Source: Alphaproteobacteria bacterium UBA1303
Lineage (GTDB): Bacteria > Pseudomonadota > Alphaproteobacteria > Micropepsales > Micropepsaceae
Length of the DNA stretch: 26,503 bases
Reading direction: 5' to 3'
Assembly: GCA_002307315.1 (NCBI GenBank)
Contig: DBTZ01000042.1
Span: forward strand, 12,110-38,612
The translations under genes and the position numbers were made by a program. This document shows, in pieces, positions 16,655 through 23,878 of the stretch (within the stretch, counting starts at the first letter, position 1; every line of letters begins with the position of its first letter). The notes beneath the pieces were generated by a model. The model was given only the letters and a program-made list of their open reading frames with translations, did no database searches and had not been told where the DNA came from.

Positions 16655-17581
16655 CTACAATTTATGCCCGACCGGCACCGGCGGTGCCTCGCGCAAGAGG
16701 GTGATGCTGAGACGCCGGTTGGCCGACGCGTTGGGGTCTTCGGGCAGCAGCGGCTCCGATCCCGCCTTGCCGGAAACCTCGTAGATGCGGTCGTTGCTTA
16801 AGCCCGCGACGGAAAGCACCGCCCGCCCCATATTGGCCCGCGCCGCAGACAGTTCCCAATTGGTCTCGCCCTTCGGGCCGATGAACGGCGTGGCCTGGGT
16901 ATGACCGCTGACCGAAATGCGGTTGGGCAGGCGGTTGACGATTTTGGCGATCGCAGCCAGCAGCTTTTTCATATAAGGCATCGGCTCGGCGCTGCCTTGC
17001 CGAAACATCGGCCGGCCGTCCTGGTCGATCAGTTGGATGCGCAAACCTTCCGGCGTGTTGTCCATGATGACCTGCGGCGACAGGTTGGCGATGTCGGGAT
17101 TGTCCTGAATGGATTGGCGGATCGCTTCGGCGGCGTGGGCGAACTCGCCGTTTTGGGTCGAGGTCGACGTCGTGTTGGTGTCGGCGGCGCCCTGTGCATT
17201 GGGCTGTTGGCCCTGGCTGTCGGCGACGCCGCCGGTAACCTGGCCGTTTTCCGAGGTGATCGTCTGGCTGTTGGGCGAGCGCGGACTGTTCTTCTGCATG
17301 TTCGAGGCGGTGCCGCCGGCGCGCGAATCCGACTGCCCCATGATCTTGCCGCCCAGCACGCCGCCCGATCCGCCGACCGTCTGGGCGACGCGCTGCGGCG
17401 CGAAATAGTCGGCGATGCCTTGTTTCTGTTCGGGCGAAGTGACGTTGATCAGCCACATCAGCAGAAAGAACGCCATCATCGCCGTAACGAAGTCGGCATA
17501 GGCAACCTTCCAGGCGCCGCCGTGATGGCCATGCTCGCCTTTGACGATGCGTTTGACGACGATGATGGGTGGATCAGCCAT
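16655..17581 (-). CDS. motB: Flagellar motor stator protein MotB
   Basis: A stator subunit anchoring the MotA/MotB proton channel to peptidoglycan. Of 308 residues, WKVAYADFVTAMMAFFLLMWL (about 24-44) is the single transmembrane helix with the proton-carrying Asp30. A plug/linker region rich in Gly, Ser, Asn and Gln follows (about 70-150), and an OmpA-like peptidoglycan-binding domain (about 170-300) has VSGHTQ and NWELSAARA. The ATG at 17581 has GTAAGGG just upstream. No motA or other flagellar gene is in view: the upstream gene on this strand is an unrelated secreted protein after 280 bp. It is therefore a separated stator gene. A 112-bp spacer separates it from bpt. Confidence 0.95.
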   Translation of the reverse strand: MADPPIIVVKRIVKGEHGHHGGAWKVAYADFVTAMMAFFLLMWLINVTSPEQKQGIADYFAPQRVAQTVGGSGGVLGGKIMGQSDSRAGGTASNMQKNSPRSPNSQTITSENGQVTGGVADSQGQQPNAQGAADTNTTSTSTQNGEFAHAAEAIRQSIQDNPDIANLSPQVIMDNTPEGLRIQLIDQDGRPMFRQGSAEPMPYMKKLLAAIAKIVNRLPNRISVSGHTQATPFIGPKGETNWELSAARANMGRAVLSVAGLSNDRIYEVSGKAGSEPLLPEDPNASANRRLSITLLREAPPVPVGHKL

Positions 17582-17800
17582 CCCTTACCCGTTTGATTGC
17601 CCGCTACGGGCTATCGGTTTTCGCCGTTCGCACCCGTTTCGTCATCATGGCGCTAACGGCTTAACCGAATGTTTATCCGAAAGGTTCGTTACCGCATCGT
17701 TTACCATAAATCGAAAACCCGGCGGTTTCGCCGCGCTTGCGCCGCGCCTTCAGACGGAACCGGCACGCCGCTCCATCTTTTTGTTTGGTCGCAACTCTCC

Positions 17801-17826
17801 GCGCAAAAGTGAACACACTTTTGCGC
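17801..17826. terminator. Perfect 11-bp inverted repeat with 4-nt loop
   Basis: GCGCAAAAGTG at 17801-17811 is perfectly complementary to CACTTTTGCGC at 17816-17826, with AACA as the loop. It lies in the 280-bp spacer between motB and the secreted-protein gene, about 35 bp beyond the stop of the latter. There is no U-tract on either strand, so it could be a factor-dependent terminator or processing hairpin, or a dyad operator for motB. Confidence 0.6.
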
Positions 17827-17846
17827 ACGTCGCTCTAGCCCGAGGG

Positions 17847-17869
17847 TTAAAATAGCCGATCTTATCGGC
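17847..17869 (-). terminator. Small hairpin with U-rich tail overlapping a stop codon
   Basis: On the minus strand GCCGAT and ATCGGC form a 6-bp stem around a 3-nt loop that includes part of the TAA stop of the 568-residue protein gene, followed by TATTTTAA. The stem is short and the tail imperfect, so it is at best a weak intrinsic terminator; the stronger dyad at 17801-17826 lies just beyond it. Confidence 0.35.
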
Positions 17870-19568
17870 CTGCCGCACGGGCCTTTTGCAGATAACCGGC
17901 GATGTCGGTATCGGGCGCGGTCGGCACGCCTTTGCCGGGGCCGGGCGTCTTCAGTTGATCGAGGGTGAAATCCATTCGTGCTTCGTAGGTACGTCCGATT
18001 TGGTTGCGCAAATTCTGCTCGGCGGCATACCAGGTCCGTTTGGTCGGGCCGTCGGGACAGGTAGCGGCCTCGGGCCCTGCGGCACCCCAACGCAACTCGG
18101 CGCAGTGATAGGGATCGAACGACATCGCGAACAGCCGTTTGCGCGCCTGTTCGAACGACAGGGCGATCCGGCCTCCGGCGCTGTTGGTGTAGGAGACGCT
18201 GCAATAGCGGATCGCCTTGCCGTAGGCCGCCAGAAGATCGCCGGGCAAATCGCGGCCGGTGTATTTCAGGTGTTTGGTATCGCCCGTGCCGTACATGTCG
18301 ACGAAGCGCTGCGCGGTGTCACGCAAGGATTTGAAGGCGGTCTTGAGCCGGGCGTCGCGCGAAGGGGTCGAGAAGGTCTCCCAGTCGCCCGAAGTGCCGT
18401 AGATGTTGGACGGCAGCCGGTCGGGCTCGGGTCTTTTCGCCATGCCCGCTTCGAGTGCCACGTCGACCGCCGCGGCGCGATAGTGCAGGTCCGAACATAA
18501 AGATCGCGCCATGTCGCCGATTTCCTTAACCGGATCGAATTGTATCTGTCCGCCGGCCAATTTGGCGCGCACATAGTCGTAGTAGTCGAGCGATTCCCGG
18601 TTAAGGGCGAAGACGCCGCTTTCCCACCCATCGTCGTTCGGGCGCGTGCCGTTGCCGTAATACTGTTCGTCGGAAAAATCGGCGATCTGCCGGTTGGCGG
18701 CAAGCACGATGTGCCCGCCCTTCAGGGTGCCGTCTTTTTGGCGCACCGCACCGACCAGCGTTTGCGGCCGCCAGTTCTTGAAGCCGGCGCCGTGCGCCGG
18801 GCGCGAACGGGCGAAGCGCAGATCGTATACCATCTGGGTCAGGGTAAAATCGGTGTGGGCGTCGAAGAAATGAATGCGTCCGTCGGGATCGACCTTGAAC
18901 ACGAGGGCGAGATGTCCGGCGGGATCGTAGATCGCGGTGCCGGGAACGATCGATTTGGCATCGATCTTGGGCGAATAGAAATCCGGCGGCGGCGCATCGA
19001 GATCGGGATGCATGCGGTACGTGCCGGAATTCACCTTGTCGCGAATCTGGTCGATGATCGCCATGCCGGTCGCCGTGCCGCTCGATACATCTCTGCGTTC
19101 GGCGACGACATTACCGTTCCGGGTATAGCGGATGTCGCCGCCGCCCGTCCTCGGCGCGATGTCGGCAACATAGGAGAACGGCAAGGACCGTTTCCAGGCA
19201 AAGTAGAACCGCAGCACGTAGGGCAGGTCGGCGCAATCGGCCGTAAAGCGGTAATCGGGAGGATCGCTGGCGCGGAACGGGTTGGCGGGGCCGCGCAAAC
19301 AGGAATCCAGCGTGTTGCAATCGGATGCACCTATGGCCTGGATGAAAGAACGCCAGTCGCGCTCGTCTTCGACGCTCCAGCGATCGTACCGCACCACGTA
19401 GAGGTAGGAATTTTTCGGCTTGGCGGCGTTCTTGGCCGAGCCGGGCGCCGAGGAGACATCTTCCCCCCACGCCGCAACGGCAACCGCGGCAAAAAACAGA
19501 ATAGCGACAAGCCCCCGCACCGCCACCCCCGACAAAATTGCCGCCGACCTTTTCGGCCGTGCCGGCAC
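17862..19568 (-). CDS. Hypothetical secreted protein with possible papain-like Cys/His/Asp residues
   Basis: I do not recognise this 568-residue protein as a named family. A hydrophobic segment at about 18-34, ending in AWGED, looks like a signal peptide or N-terminal anchor. Within the first half, DCADLPYVLRFYFAWK (111-126) followed by GHLALVFKV (218-226) and HFFDAHTD (233-240) has the Cys ... Gly-His ... Asp order of NlpC/P60 or transglutaminase-like hydrolases, with Cys112, His219 and Asp236 or His238 as candidates. The C-terminal half (about 310-560) is helical, with scattered cysteines and no motif I know. The GTG at 19568 has no ribosome-binding site; an internal GTG at 19520, preceded by a G5 run, would give a classical short signal peptide and may be the true start. 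It is divergent from the porin gene. Confidence 0.78.
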   Translation of the reverse strand: MPARPKRSAAILSGVAVRGLVAILFFAAVAVAAWGEDVSSAPGSAKNAAKPKNSYLYVVRYDRWSVEDERDWRSFIQAIGASDCNTLDSCLRGPANPFRASDPPDYRFTADCADLPYVLRFYFAWKRSLPFSYVADIAPRTGGGDIRYTRNGNVVAERRDVSSGTATGMAIIDQIRDKVNSGTYRMHPDLDAPPPDFYSPKIDAKSIVPGTAIYDPAGHLALVFKVDPDGRIHFFDAHTDFTLTQMVYDLRFARSRPAHGAGFKNWRPQTLVGAVRQKDGTLKGGHIVLAANRQIADFSDEQYYGNGTRPNDDGWESGVFALNRESLDYYDYVRAKLAGGQIQFDPVKEIGDMARSLCSDLHYRAAAVDVALEAGMAKRPEPDRLPSNIYGTSGDWETFSTPSRDARLKTAFKSLRDTAQRFVDMYGTGDTKHLKYTGRDLPGDLLAAYGKAIRYCSVSYTNSAGGRIALSFEQARKRLFAMSFDPYHCAELRWGAAGPEAATCPDGPTKRTWYAAEQNLRNQIGRTYEARMDFTLDQLKTPGPGKGVPTAPDTDIAGYLQKARAAGR

Positions 19569-19636
19569 GGAAAATATATGTCCTTCGTCGGCGAAGGCTG
19601 TATCTCAAAAAGCACGTATCCACAAGCGATCGGCCG

Positions 19637-19654
19637 TTGACACATATCTTTCAC
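19637..19654 (+). promoter_or_regulatory. Candidate Pho box (PhoB binding site)
   Basis: TTGACACATATCTTTCAC matches the classic 18-bp Pho box, two 7-mers of CTGTCAT type in direct repeat 11 bp apart with an AT-rich spacer, at about 13 of 18 positions by eye. It lies 144 bp upstream of the porin ATG in the divergent spacer between the secreted-protein and porin genes. The porin is followed by two pstS genes, which makes PhoB control biologically reasonable. A good -10 at the expected distance is not obvious. Confidence 0.35.
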
Positions 19655-19723
19655 GAAACCGTCGCAGACCTGTTAACGCCTCTTGTCATCCATCCTGCGG
19701 GCAAAAAAGGCCGGACATTCGCC

Positions 19724-19743
19724 GGCGCAACTTCGGTTGCGCC
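19724..19743 (+). promoter_or_regulatory. UUCG-capped 8-bp hairpin in the porin leader
   Basis: GGCGCAAC (19724-19731) pairs perfectly with GTTGCGCC (19736-19743) around TTCG, giving the exceptionally stable C(UUCG)G tetraloop. It sits 54 bp upstream of the porin start, and no U-tract follows. Likely roles are protecting the 5' end of an abundant porin mRNA or pausing transcription; termination is less likely. Confidence 0.55.
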
Positions 19744-19797
19744 ATCATAGCGGTTGGAGGCTGGTCTTTTCCCGCGAATTTGAAACGAGAGGGTTAC

Positions 19798-21057
19798 ATG
19801 AAGGGGAAGTCAGCTTTGATGGTCGGCGTTGCCGCGATTGGGTTGGTGGCGTCGGCACAGGCGGGTTTTGCCGCGAAAAAGGCGTCCGACGGCACGTCGG
19901 CGCCGGCCGTTCCGGCCGCCGCAGCAACCGACAACCGCTACGATGAATTATCCACGCGTATCGAGGCGTTGGAGCAGGAATTGCAGGGCGCCGAACTCCG
20001 CGCTCAGGAAGACCATGCCAAGGTCGATGCCTGGAAGCCGCTGAGCGGCTGGTGGGACAACACTTCGGTCAGCGGCCGGATGTATTGGGATGTCACCAAC
20101 GTCGACGCCAAAATCAAAGGGGTCGATGGCACCGGCAACGGCTTCAGCTTCGACATCAAGCGCTTCTATATCGGCATCGATCATAAGTTCAGCAGTATTT
20201 TCTCGGCCAATATTACTACCGATTTTACCTATGACAGCACGGCCGGCGCCACTCAGCTTTACATTAAGAAGGCCTATCTCGACGCCAAGATCGATCCTGC
20301 CCTGATCGTCCGCGTCGGTTCGGCCGATCTGCCGTGGGTTCCTTATTCGGAAGGCGTTTTCGGTTATCGCTATGTCGAAAATCCGCTGATCGATCGCGCC
20401 AAGTTCGGCACCTCGGCCGATTGGGGCGTTCATGTGCTGGGCAAGCTCTACGACGGTCTGCTTTCCTATCAGTTTTCGGCGGTTACCGGCGCCGGCTACA
20501 AGAAGACCGTCCGCACCGAGAATCCCGATTACGAAGGCCGCATCAGCCTCAACTACGAAGGCATCGATCTGGGCATCGGCGGCTATGTCGGCCACCTGGG
20601 CACGCAGCACGGCACGGCGAGCTATACGAGCGCCGAACGCTTCAATGCTTTGGCTGCCTATACCATCGGCGGGTTGAAGTTCGGCGCCGAATACTTCGCC
20701 GCCACCAACTACGGCACCAGCTATATCGGCTCGAAGACGCTGCGCTCGCACGCCACCGGCGTGGGTTCGTTCGCGTCCTATCAGTTCACGCCGGAATGGT
20801 CGCTGTTCGGCCGTTACGACTACGTCAAGCCGTATTCCGAAACCGGCAAGAGCGCGGTCGAGAACAACTACTACAATGTCGGCATCGCCTATACCCCGGC
20901 CAAGATGGTCGACATTGCGCTGGTCTACAAGCACGACGGCGTCGACAACGGTCAGTTCTCCACCGCCAACGCAAGCAACATCGGCGGCAGCGCCTTTGCC
21001 GCCGGCAAGAACGGTGCGTGGGACGAAGTCGGCATCTTCGGCCGTCTGCAGTGGTAA
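19798..21057 (+). CDS. Outer-membrane porin, possibly phosphate-related
   Basis: A 419-residue precursor with a clear signal peptide (1-22, cleaved near AQA-GF). A short helical, probably coiled-coil segment follows (about 46-75, with LSTRIEALEQELQGAELRAQ), as in trimeric porins of the OprP/OprO and alphaproteobacterial type. Alternating polar/aromatic beta strands then run to the end, finishing GIFGRLQW with a C-terminal aromatic residue as required for BAM-dependent assembly. The ATG at 19798 has GAGAGGG 5-6 nt upstream; longer in-frame extensions would run through the leader hairpin and lack a signal peptide at the start. A strong terminator follows, then two pstS genes. Phosphate selectivity is suggested by the neighbours only. 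Confidence 0.88.
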   Translation: MKGKSALMVGVAAIGLVASAQAGFAAKKASDGTSAPAVPAAAATDNRYDELSTRIEALEQELQGAELRAQEDHAKVDAWKPLSGWWDNTSVSGRMYWDVTNVDAKIKGVDGTGNGFSFDIKRFYIGIDHKFSSIFSANITTDFTYDSTAGATQLYIKKAYLDAKIDPALIVRVGSADLPWVPYSEGVFGYRYVENPLIDRAKFGTSADWGVHVLGKLYDGLLSYQFSAVTGAGYKKTVRTENPDYEGRISLNYEGIDLGIGGYVGHLGTQHGTASYTSAERFNALAAYTIGGLKFGAEYFAATNYGTSYIGSKTLRSHATGVGSFASYQFTPEWSLFGRYDYVKPYSETGKSAVENNYYNVGIAYTPAKMVDIALVYKHDGVDNGQFSTANASNIGGSAFAAGKNGAWDEVGIFGRLQW

Positions 21058-21062
21058 TCGCG

Positions 21063-21107
21063 GGCGCGTGCGAATCCGCCCGACGGCGGGACGCACGCGC
21101 CTTTTTT
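21063..21107 (+). terminator. Strong rho-independent terminator after the porin gene
   Basis: GGCGCGTGCG (21063-21072) pairs perfectly with CGCACGCGCC (21092-21101), with a smaller nested CCGCC/GGCGG stem in the loop, and is followed directly by six T residues (21102-21107). It begins 6 bp after the porin stop codon. Confidence 0.93.
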
Positions 21108-21174
21108 CCGCACGTGTCACAGATTGAAGATCGCATCCGAAACACACAACGTGTCTTTCAAGGAAGGAATAAGG

Positions 21175-22206
21175 ATGAAATATCCCTTTAAGACGATGAT
21201 CGCCGCTGCGGCCTGCTTGGCCACGGCTACGGTCATGAGCGCCGCCGCTATGGCCGGCGACATTACCGGTGCGGGCGCATCGTTCCCCTATCCGATTTAT
21301 TCGAAATGGGCGGCGGCCTACAAGGCGCAGACCGGTTTGGGGCTGAACTATCAGTCGATCGGTTCGGGCGGCGGTATCGCCCAGATCAAAGCGAAGACCG
21401 TCACCTTCGGCGCCACCGACAAGCCGCTCAAGCCCGAAGAACTCGAACAGTTCGGCTTGGCGCAATTCCCCACCGTGGTCGGCGGCGTGGTGCCGGTGAT
21501 CCACGTTCCCGGTATCGCTCCCGGCGCGCTGATCCTCGACGGCAAGGTGCTGGGCGAAATCTTCCTCGGCAAGATCGTCAAGTGGAACGACCCGGCGATC
21601 GCCGCGTTGAACCCCGGCCTTAGGTTGCCGAACATCAACATCATCGTCGCCCACCGTTCCGACGGGTCGGGCACCACCTTCATCTTCACCGACTATCTCT
21701 CCAAGGTCAGCCCGGAATGGGCCTCCAAGGTCGGTTCCTCGACCGCGGTCGAGTGGCCGGTCGGCATCGGCGCCAAGGGCAACGAAGGCGTTGCCGGCAA
21801 CGTCAAGCAGACTATGGGTTCGATCGGCTATGTCGAATACGCCTATGCCGAACAGAACAAGCTGACCTACACCCGGATGAAGAACAAGGAAGGCAATGTC
21901 GTCGCTCCGAATATGGAGTCCTTCAAAGCCGCCGCCGCCAATGCGGATTGGAAGAACACCAAGAGCTTCTACCTGATCCTGACCGATCAGCCCGGCGCCA
22001 AGTCGTGGCCGATCGAAAATCCGACCTTCGTGCTGTTCTACAAGAACCCGTCGGATCCCAAGGCCAGCAAGCAGGCGCTCGACTTCTTCAAGTGGGCCTA
22101 CGAGCACGGCGACAAGGCGGCCGAAGAGCTGCTTTACGTTCCGCTGCCCGAAAGCGCCACCTCGCTGATCGTCAACAGCTGGGAAGGCATCAAGGGCTGG
22201 AAATAA
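21175..22206 (+). CDS. pstS: Phosphate ABC transporter substrate-binding protein PstS, copy 1
   Basis: A periplasmic high-affinity phosphate-binding protein. Of 343 residues, the signal peptide is about 1-28 (cleavage near AMA-GD). The mature N terminus ITGAGASFPYPIY is typical of PstS, followed by SIGSGGGIAQI (61-71), GATDKPL (79-85) and RSDGSGTTFIFTDYL (161-175), whose Ser, Asp, Arg and Gly-Ser-Gly-Thr atoms bind phosphate. The ATG at 21175 has an AAGG run upstream and a proper signal peptide; an in-frame ATG at 21124 lies too close to the preceding terminator. A terminator follows the gene. No pstC, pstA, pstB or phoU is in the window, so the permease must be encoded elsewhere. Confidence 0.95.
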   Translation: MKYPFKTMIAAAACLATATVMSAAAMAGDITGAGASFPYPIYSKWAAAYKAQTGLGLNYQSIGSGGGIAQIKAKTVTFGATDKPLKPEELEQFGLAQFPTVVGGVVPVIHVPGIAPGALILDGKVLGEIFLGKIVKWNDPAIAALNPGLRLPNINIIVAHRSDGSGTTFIFTDYLSKVSPEWASKVGSSTAVEWPVGIGAKGNEGVAGNVKQTMGSIGYVEYAYAEQNKLTYTRMKNKEGNVVAPNMESFKAAAANADWKNTKSFYLILTDQPGAKSWPIENPTFVLFYKNPSDPKASKQALDFFKWAYEHGDKAAEELLYVPLPESATSLIVNSWEGIKGWK

Positions 22207-22232
22207 GCGGCCGTCCGAAGCGAATGCGGGAA

Positions 22233-22259
22233 GGGGTGGCCCCGGCGGCCGCCCCTTTT
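22233..22259 (+). terminator. Rho-independent terminator after pstS copy 1
   Basis: GGGGTGGC (22233-22240) pairs with GCCGCCCC (22248-22255), including one G-U pair, around a 7-nt loop, followed by TTTT (22256-22259). It lies 27 bp after the pstS stop and implies that pstS copy 2 has its own promoter or relies on read-through. Confidence 0.85.
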
Positions 22260-22341
22260 CCGATTGCCAAACGCTCGACGGGCGGCCATCTGTGGGAATA
22301 GGATATAGCGCTTCACCGATCCGCGCGAATGGGATACGCAC

Positions 22342-23379
22342 ATGCCGGGCATGAAAACCGTTTTTGCCGAGTTGGTCGGGGCCGTCGCCGGTTTTCTGAT
22401 GGTCTCCGCCGCCGCGGCCGCCGACGTTTCCGGGGGGGGCGCGTCGTTTCCTTATCCGCTTTATGCCAAATGGGCGGCCGCCTATAAATCGGCTGCCGGC
22501 GTCGGCATCAATCATCAGTCGATCGGCTCGGGCGGCGGCATCGCCCAGATCAAGGCCAAAACCGTTACCTTCGGCGCCACCGATGCGCCGTTGCAGCCTG
22601 CCGAACTCGATCGCTACGGCCTCGCCCAATTTCCCACCGTCATCGGCGGCGTGGTGCCGGTGGTCAACATCGCCGGTATCGCGCCCGGAAAGCTGACGCT
22701 CGACGGCCAGACGCTGGCCGCCATTTTCCTCGGCAAGATCGTCAAGTGGAACGATCCGGCGATCAAGGCGCTTAACCCGGATATCGCGTTGCCCCCCCGG
22801 CCGATCGTGACGGTCCACCGTTCCGACGGGTCGGGCACCAGTTTCATCTTCACCTCATATCTGTCTCTGGTCAGCGCCGATTGGCGCAAGCGCGTCGGGG
22901 CGAATACCTCGGTTGCCTGGCCGCTTGGCGTCGGCGCCAAGGGCAACGAGGGGGTGACCAACAACGTCAAGACGATGAGCGGCTCGATCGGTTATGTCGA
23001 GTACGCCTATGCCAAGCAGGGCCGACTGTCGTTTGCGCGCATGATCAACCGGGACGGCAAGGCGGTGTTGCCGAACGCCGCCAGCTTTGAGGCCGCCGCC
23101 CAAGGCGTGGATTGGGCCGCCGCCGGCAGAAACGGGTTTTCCGTCGTTTTGGTGGACCGGCCGGGTGCGACAAGCTGGCCGATCGTAGCTAACACGTACA
23201 TCCTGGTCTACAAGCGGCCGATCGATCCGGTCGCCACCGGCGATGTACTGAAGTTTTTCAAATGGGCGTTTGCAAAGGGCGATGCCCTGGCATCGAGCCT
23301 CGATTATGTGCCGCTGCCCGATGCGGCGGTGCGGGCTGTCGAAGATAGTTGGAAGCAAATTCAATTGGTTAAGCAATAG
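22342..23379 (+). CDS. pstS: Phosphate-binding protein PstS, copy 2
   Basis: A 345-residue paralog of the preceding gene, colinear throughout: ASFPYPLYAKWAAAYK, QSIGSGGGIAQIKAKTVTFG, RSDGSGTSFIF (160-170) and IGYVEYAYAKQ. The signal peptide is about 1-27 (cleavage AAA-AD). The phosphate-contacting SGSGG and DGSGT motifs are intact, so it should bind phosphate. Divergence from copy 1 is greatest in the C-terminal third (for example AAQGVDWAAAGRNGF). The start is ATG at 22342 with GGGA about 8 nt upstream; ATG 22351 is possible. It ends next to the IS-derived gap, and no clear terminator was seen after it. Different affinity or regulation from copy 1 is plausible but unproved. Confidence 0.95.
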   Translation: MPGMKTVFAELVGAVAGFLMVSAAAAADVSGGGASFPYPLYAKWAAAYKSAAGVGINHQSIGSGGGIAQIKAKTVTFGATDAPLQPAELDRYGLAQFPTVIGGVVPVVNIAGIAPGKLTLDGQTLAAIFLGKIVKWNDPAIKALNPDIALPPRPIVTVHRSDGSGTSFIFTSYLSLVSADWRKRVGANTSVAWPLGVGAKGNEGVTNNVKTMSGSIGYVEYAYAKQGRLSFARMINRDGKAVLPNAASFEAAAQGVDWAAAGRNGFSVVLVDRPGATSWPIVANTYILVYKRPIDPVATGDVLKFFKWAFAKGDALASSLDYVPLPDAAVRAVEDSWKQIQLVKQ

Positions 23380-23404
23380 CGCGGGTTGTTGCGTGTCCTG
23401 TCGG

Positions 23405-23614
23405 GGTGCCCGCCGTTCATCCTGAGCCGCAGCATCTTCTCCAGCGGGGGTGATGTGGTCCGGATCGCGTTTGTCCCTCAGACACGCTGCAAGGTGTTTG
23501 GCGATTCCGCCCCCTTTCGACAATGCGCAGCAAAAGAACGCCTACGTCGGACGACAACCGTCCGCCGTTGAATGCCACGCTCAACGCCTTGTAGGAGTAA
23601 AGGCCCGTTGTGTA
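23405..23614 (-). pseudogene. Decayed N-terminal fragment of an IS1380-family transposase
   Basis: On the minus strand from 23614, YKALSVAFNGGRLSSDVGVL followed by LLRIVERG matches the conserved start of IS1380-family DDE transposases. A frameshift near 23520 then gives GGIAKHLAACLRDKRDPDHI, and a second shift gives LEKMLRLRM, the next conserved block. About 70 codons survive; the catalytic core and the rest of the element are gone. It lies 26 bp after the stop of pstS copy 2. The identification is from remembered family motifs and not from a search. Confidence 0.6.
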
Positions 23615-23878
23615 TCACTCCCCATGACGGATGTGGTGCTCCCGTTTGCCCGCTTGAAACCGTCTCGACACCAGAATCATGTGGTGAATCACGGCTCGCC
23701 GCTGCATCCGTCGCTCAAAATCCGTAAGGGGCATGCACAAGACGGGTTAACGCCAATGAGACATACGGCCCCACCTTGGAGGTGGAAAATGTTCATGCGA
23801 AAAAATCTCATCTGACGCGCCGAGTTAACGAAAACCGCACTGGAAGCGTAAGGCCATCAAGGCTATGTAGGGGCGGCA
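23615..23878. other. Gap without a recognisable gene, probably IS-derived or decayed sequence
   Basis: No convincing coding frame is seen on either strand. It holds a short CCACCT/AGGTGG hairpin (23771-23785). A longer 10-bp inverted repeat, matching at 9 of 10 positions, pairs 23833-23842 with 23877-23886; the right arm runs into the start of the following gene. Scattered stop codons and the adjacent transposase fragment suggest the leader and flank of an old insertion. No intact terminal repeat pair or target duplication could be defined. Confidence 0.4.

Noticed and set aside
21114..21131. Possible Pho box before pstS copy 1
   Set aside because: Only about 10 of 18 positions match and the second half-site is poor.
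19948..22818. Long minus-strand open frame antisense to the porin and pstS genes
   Set aside because: It crosses two intrinsic terminators and three well-supported plus-strand genes, and has no recognisable motif.
23790..23816. Tiny ORF (MFMRKNLI) with a good Shine-Dalgarno in the IS-derived gap
   Set aside because: Eight codons only. The apparent ribosome-binding site is one arm of the CCACCT/AGGTGG hairpin, and nothing suggests a leader-peptide mechanism.
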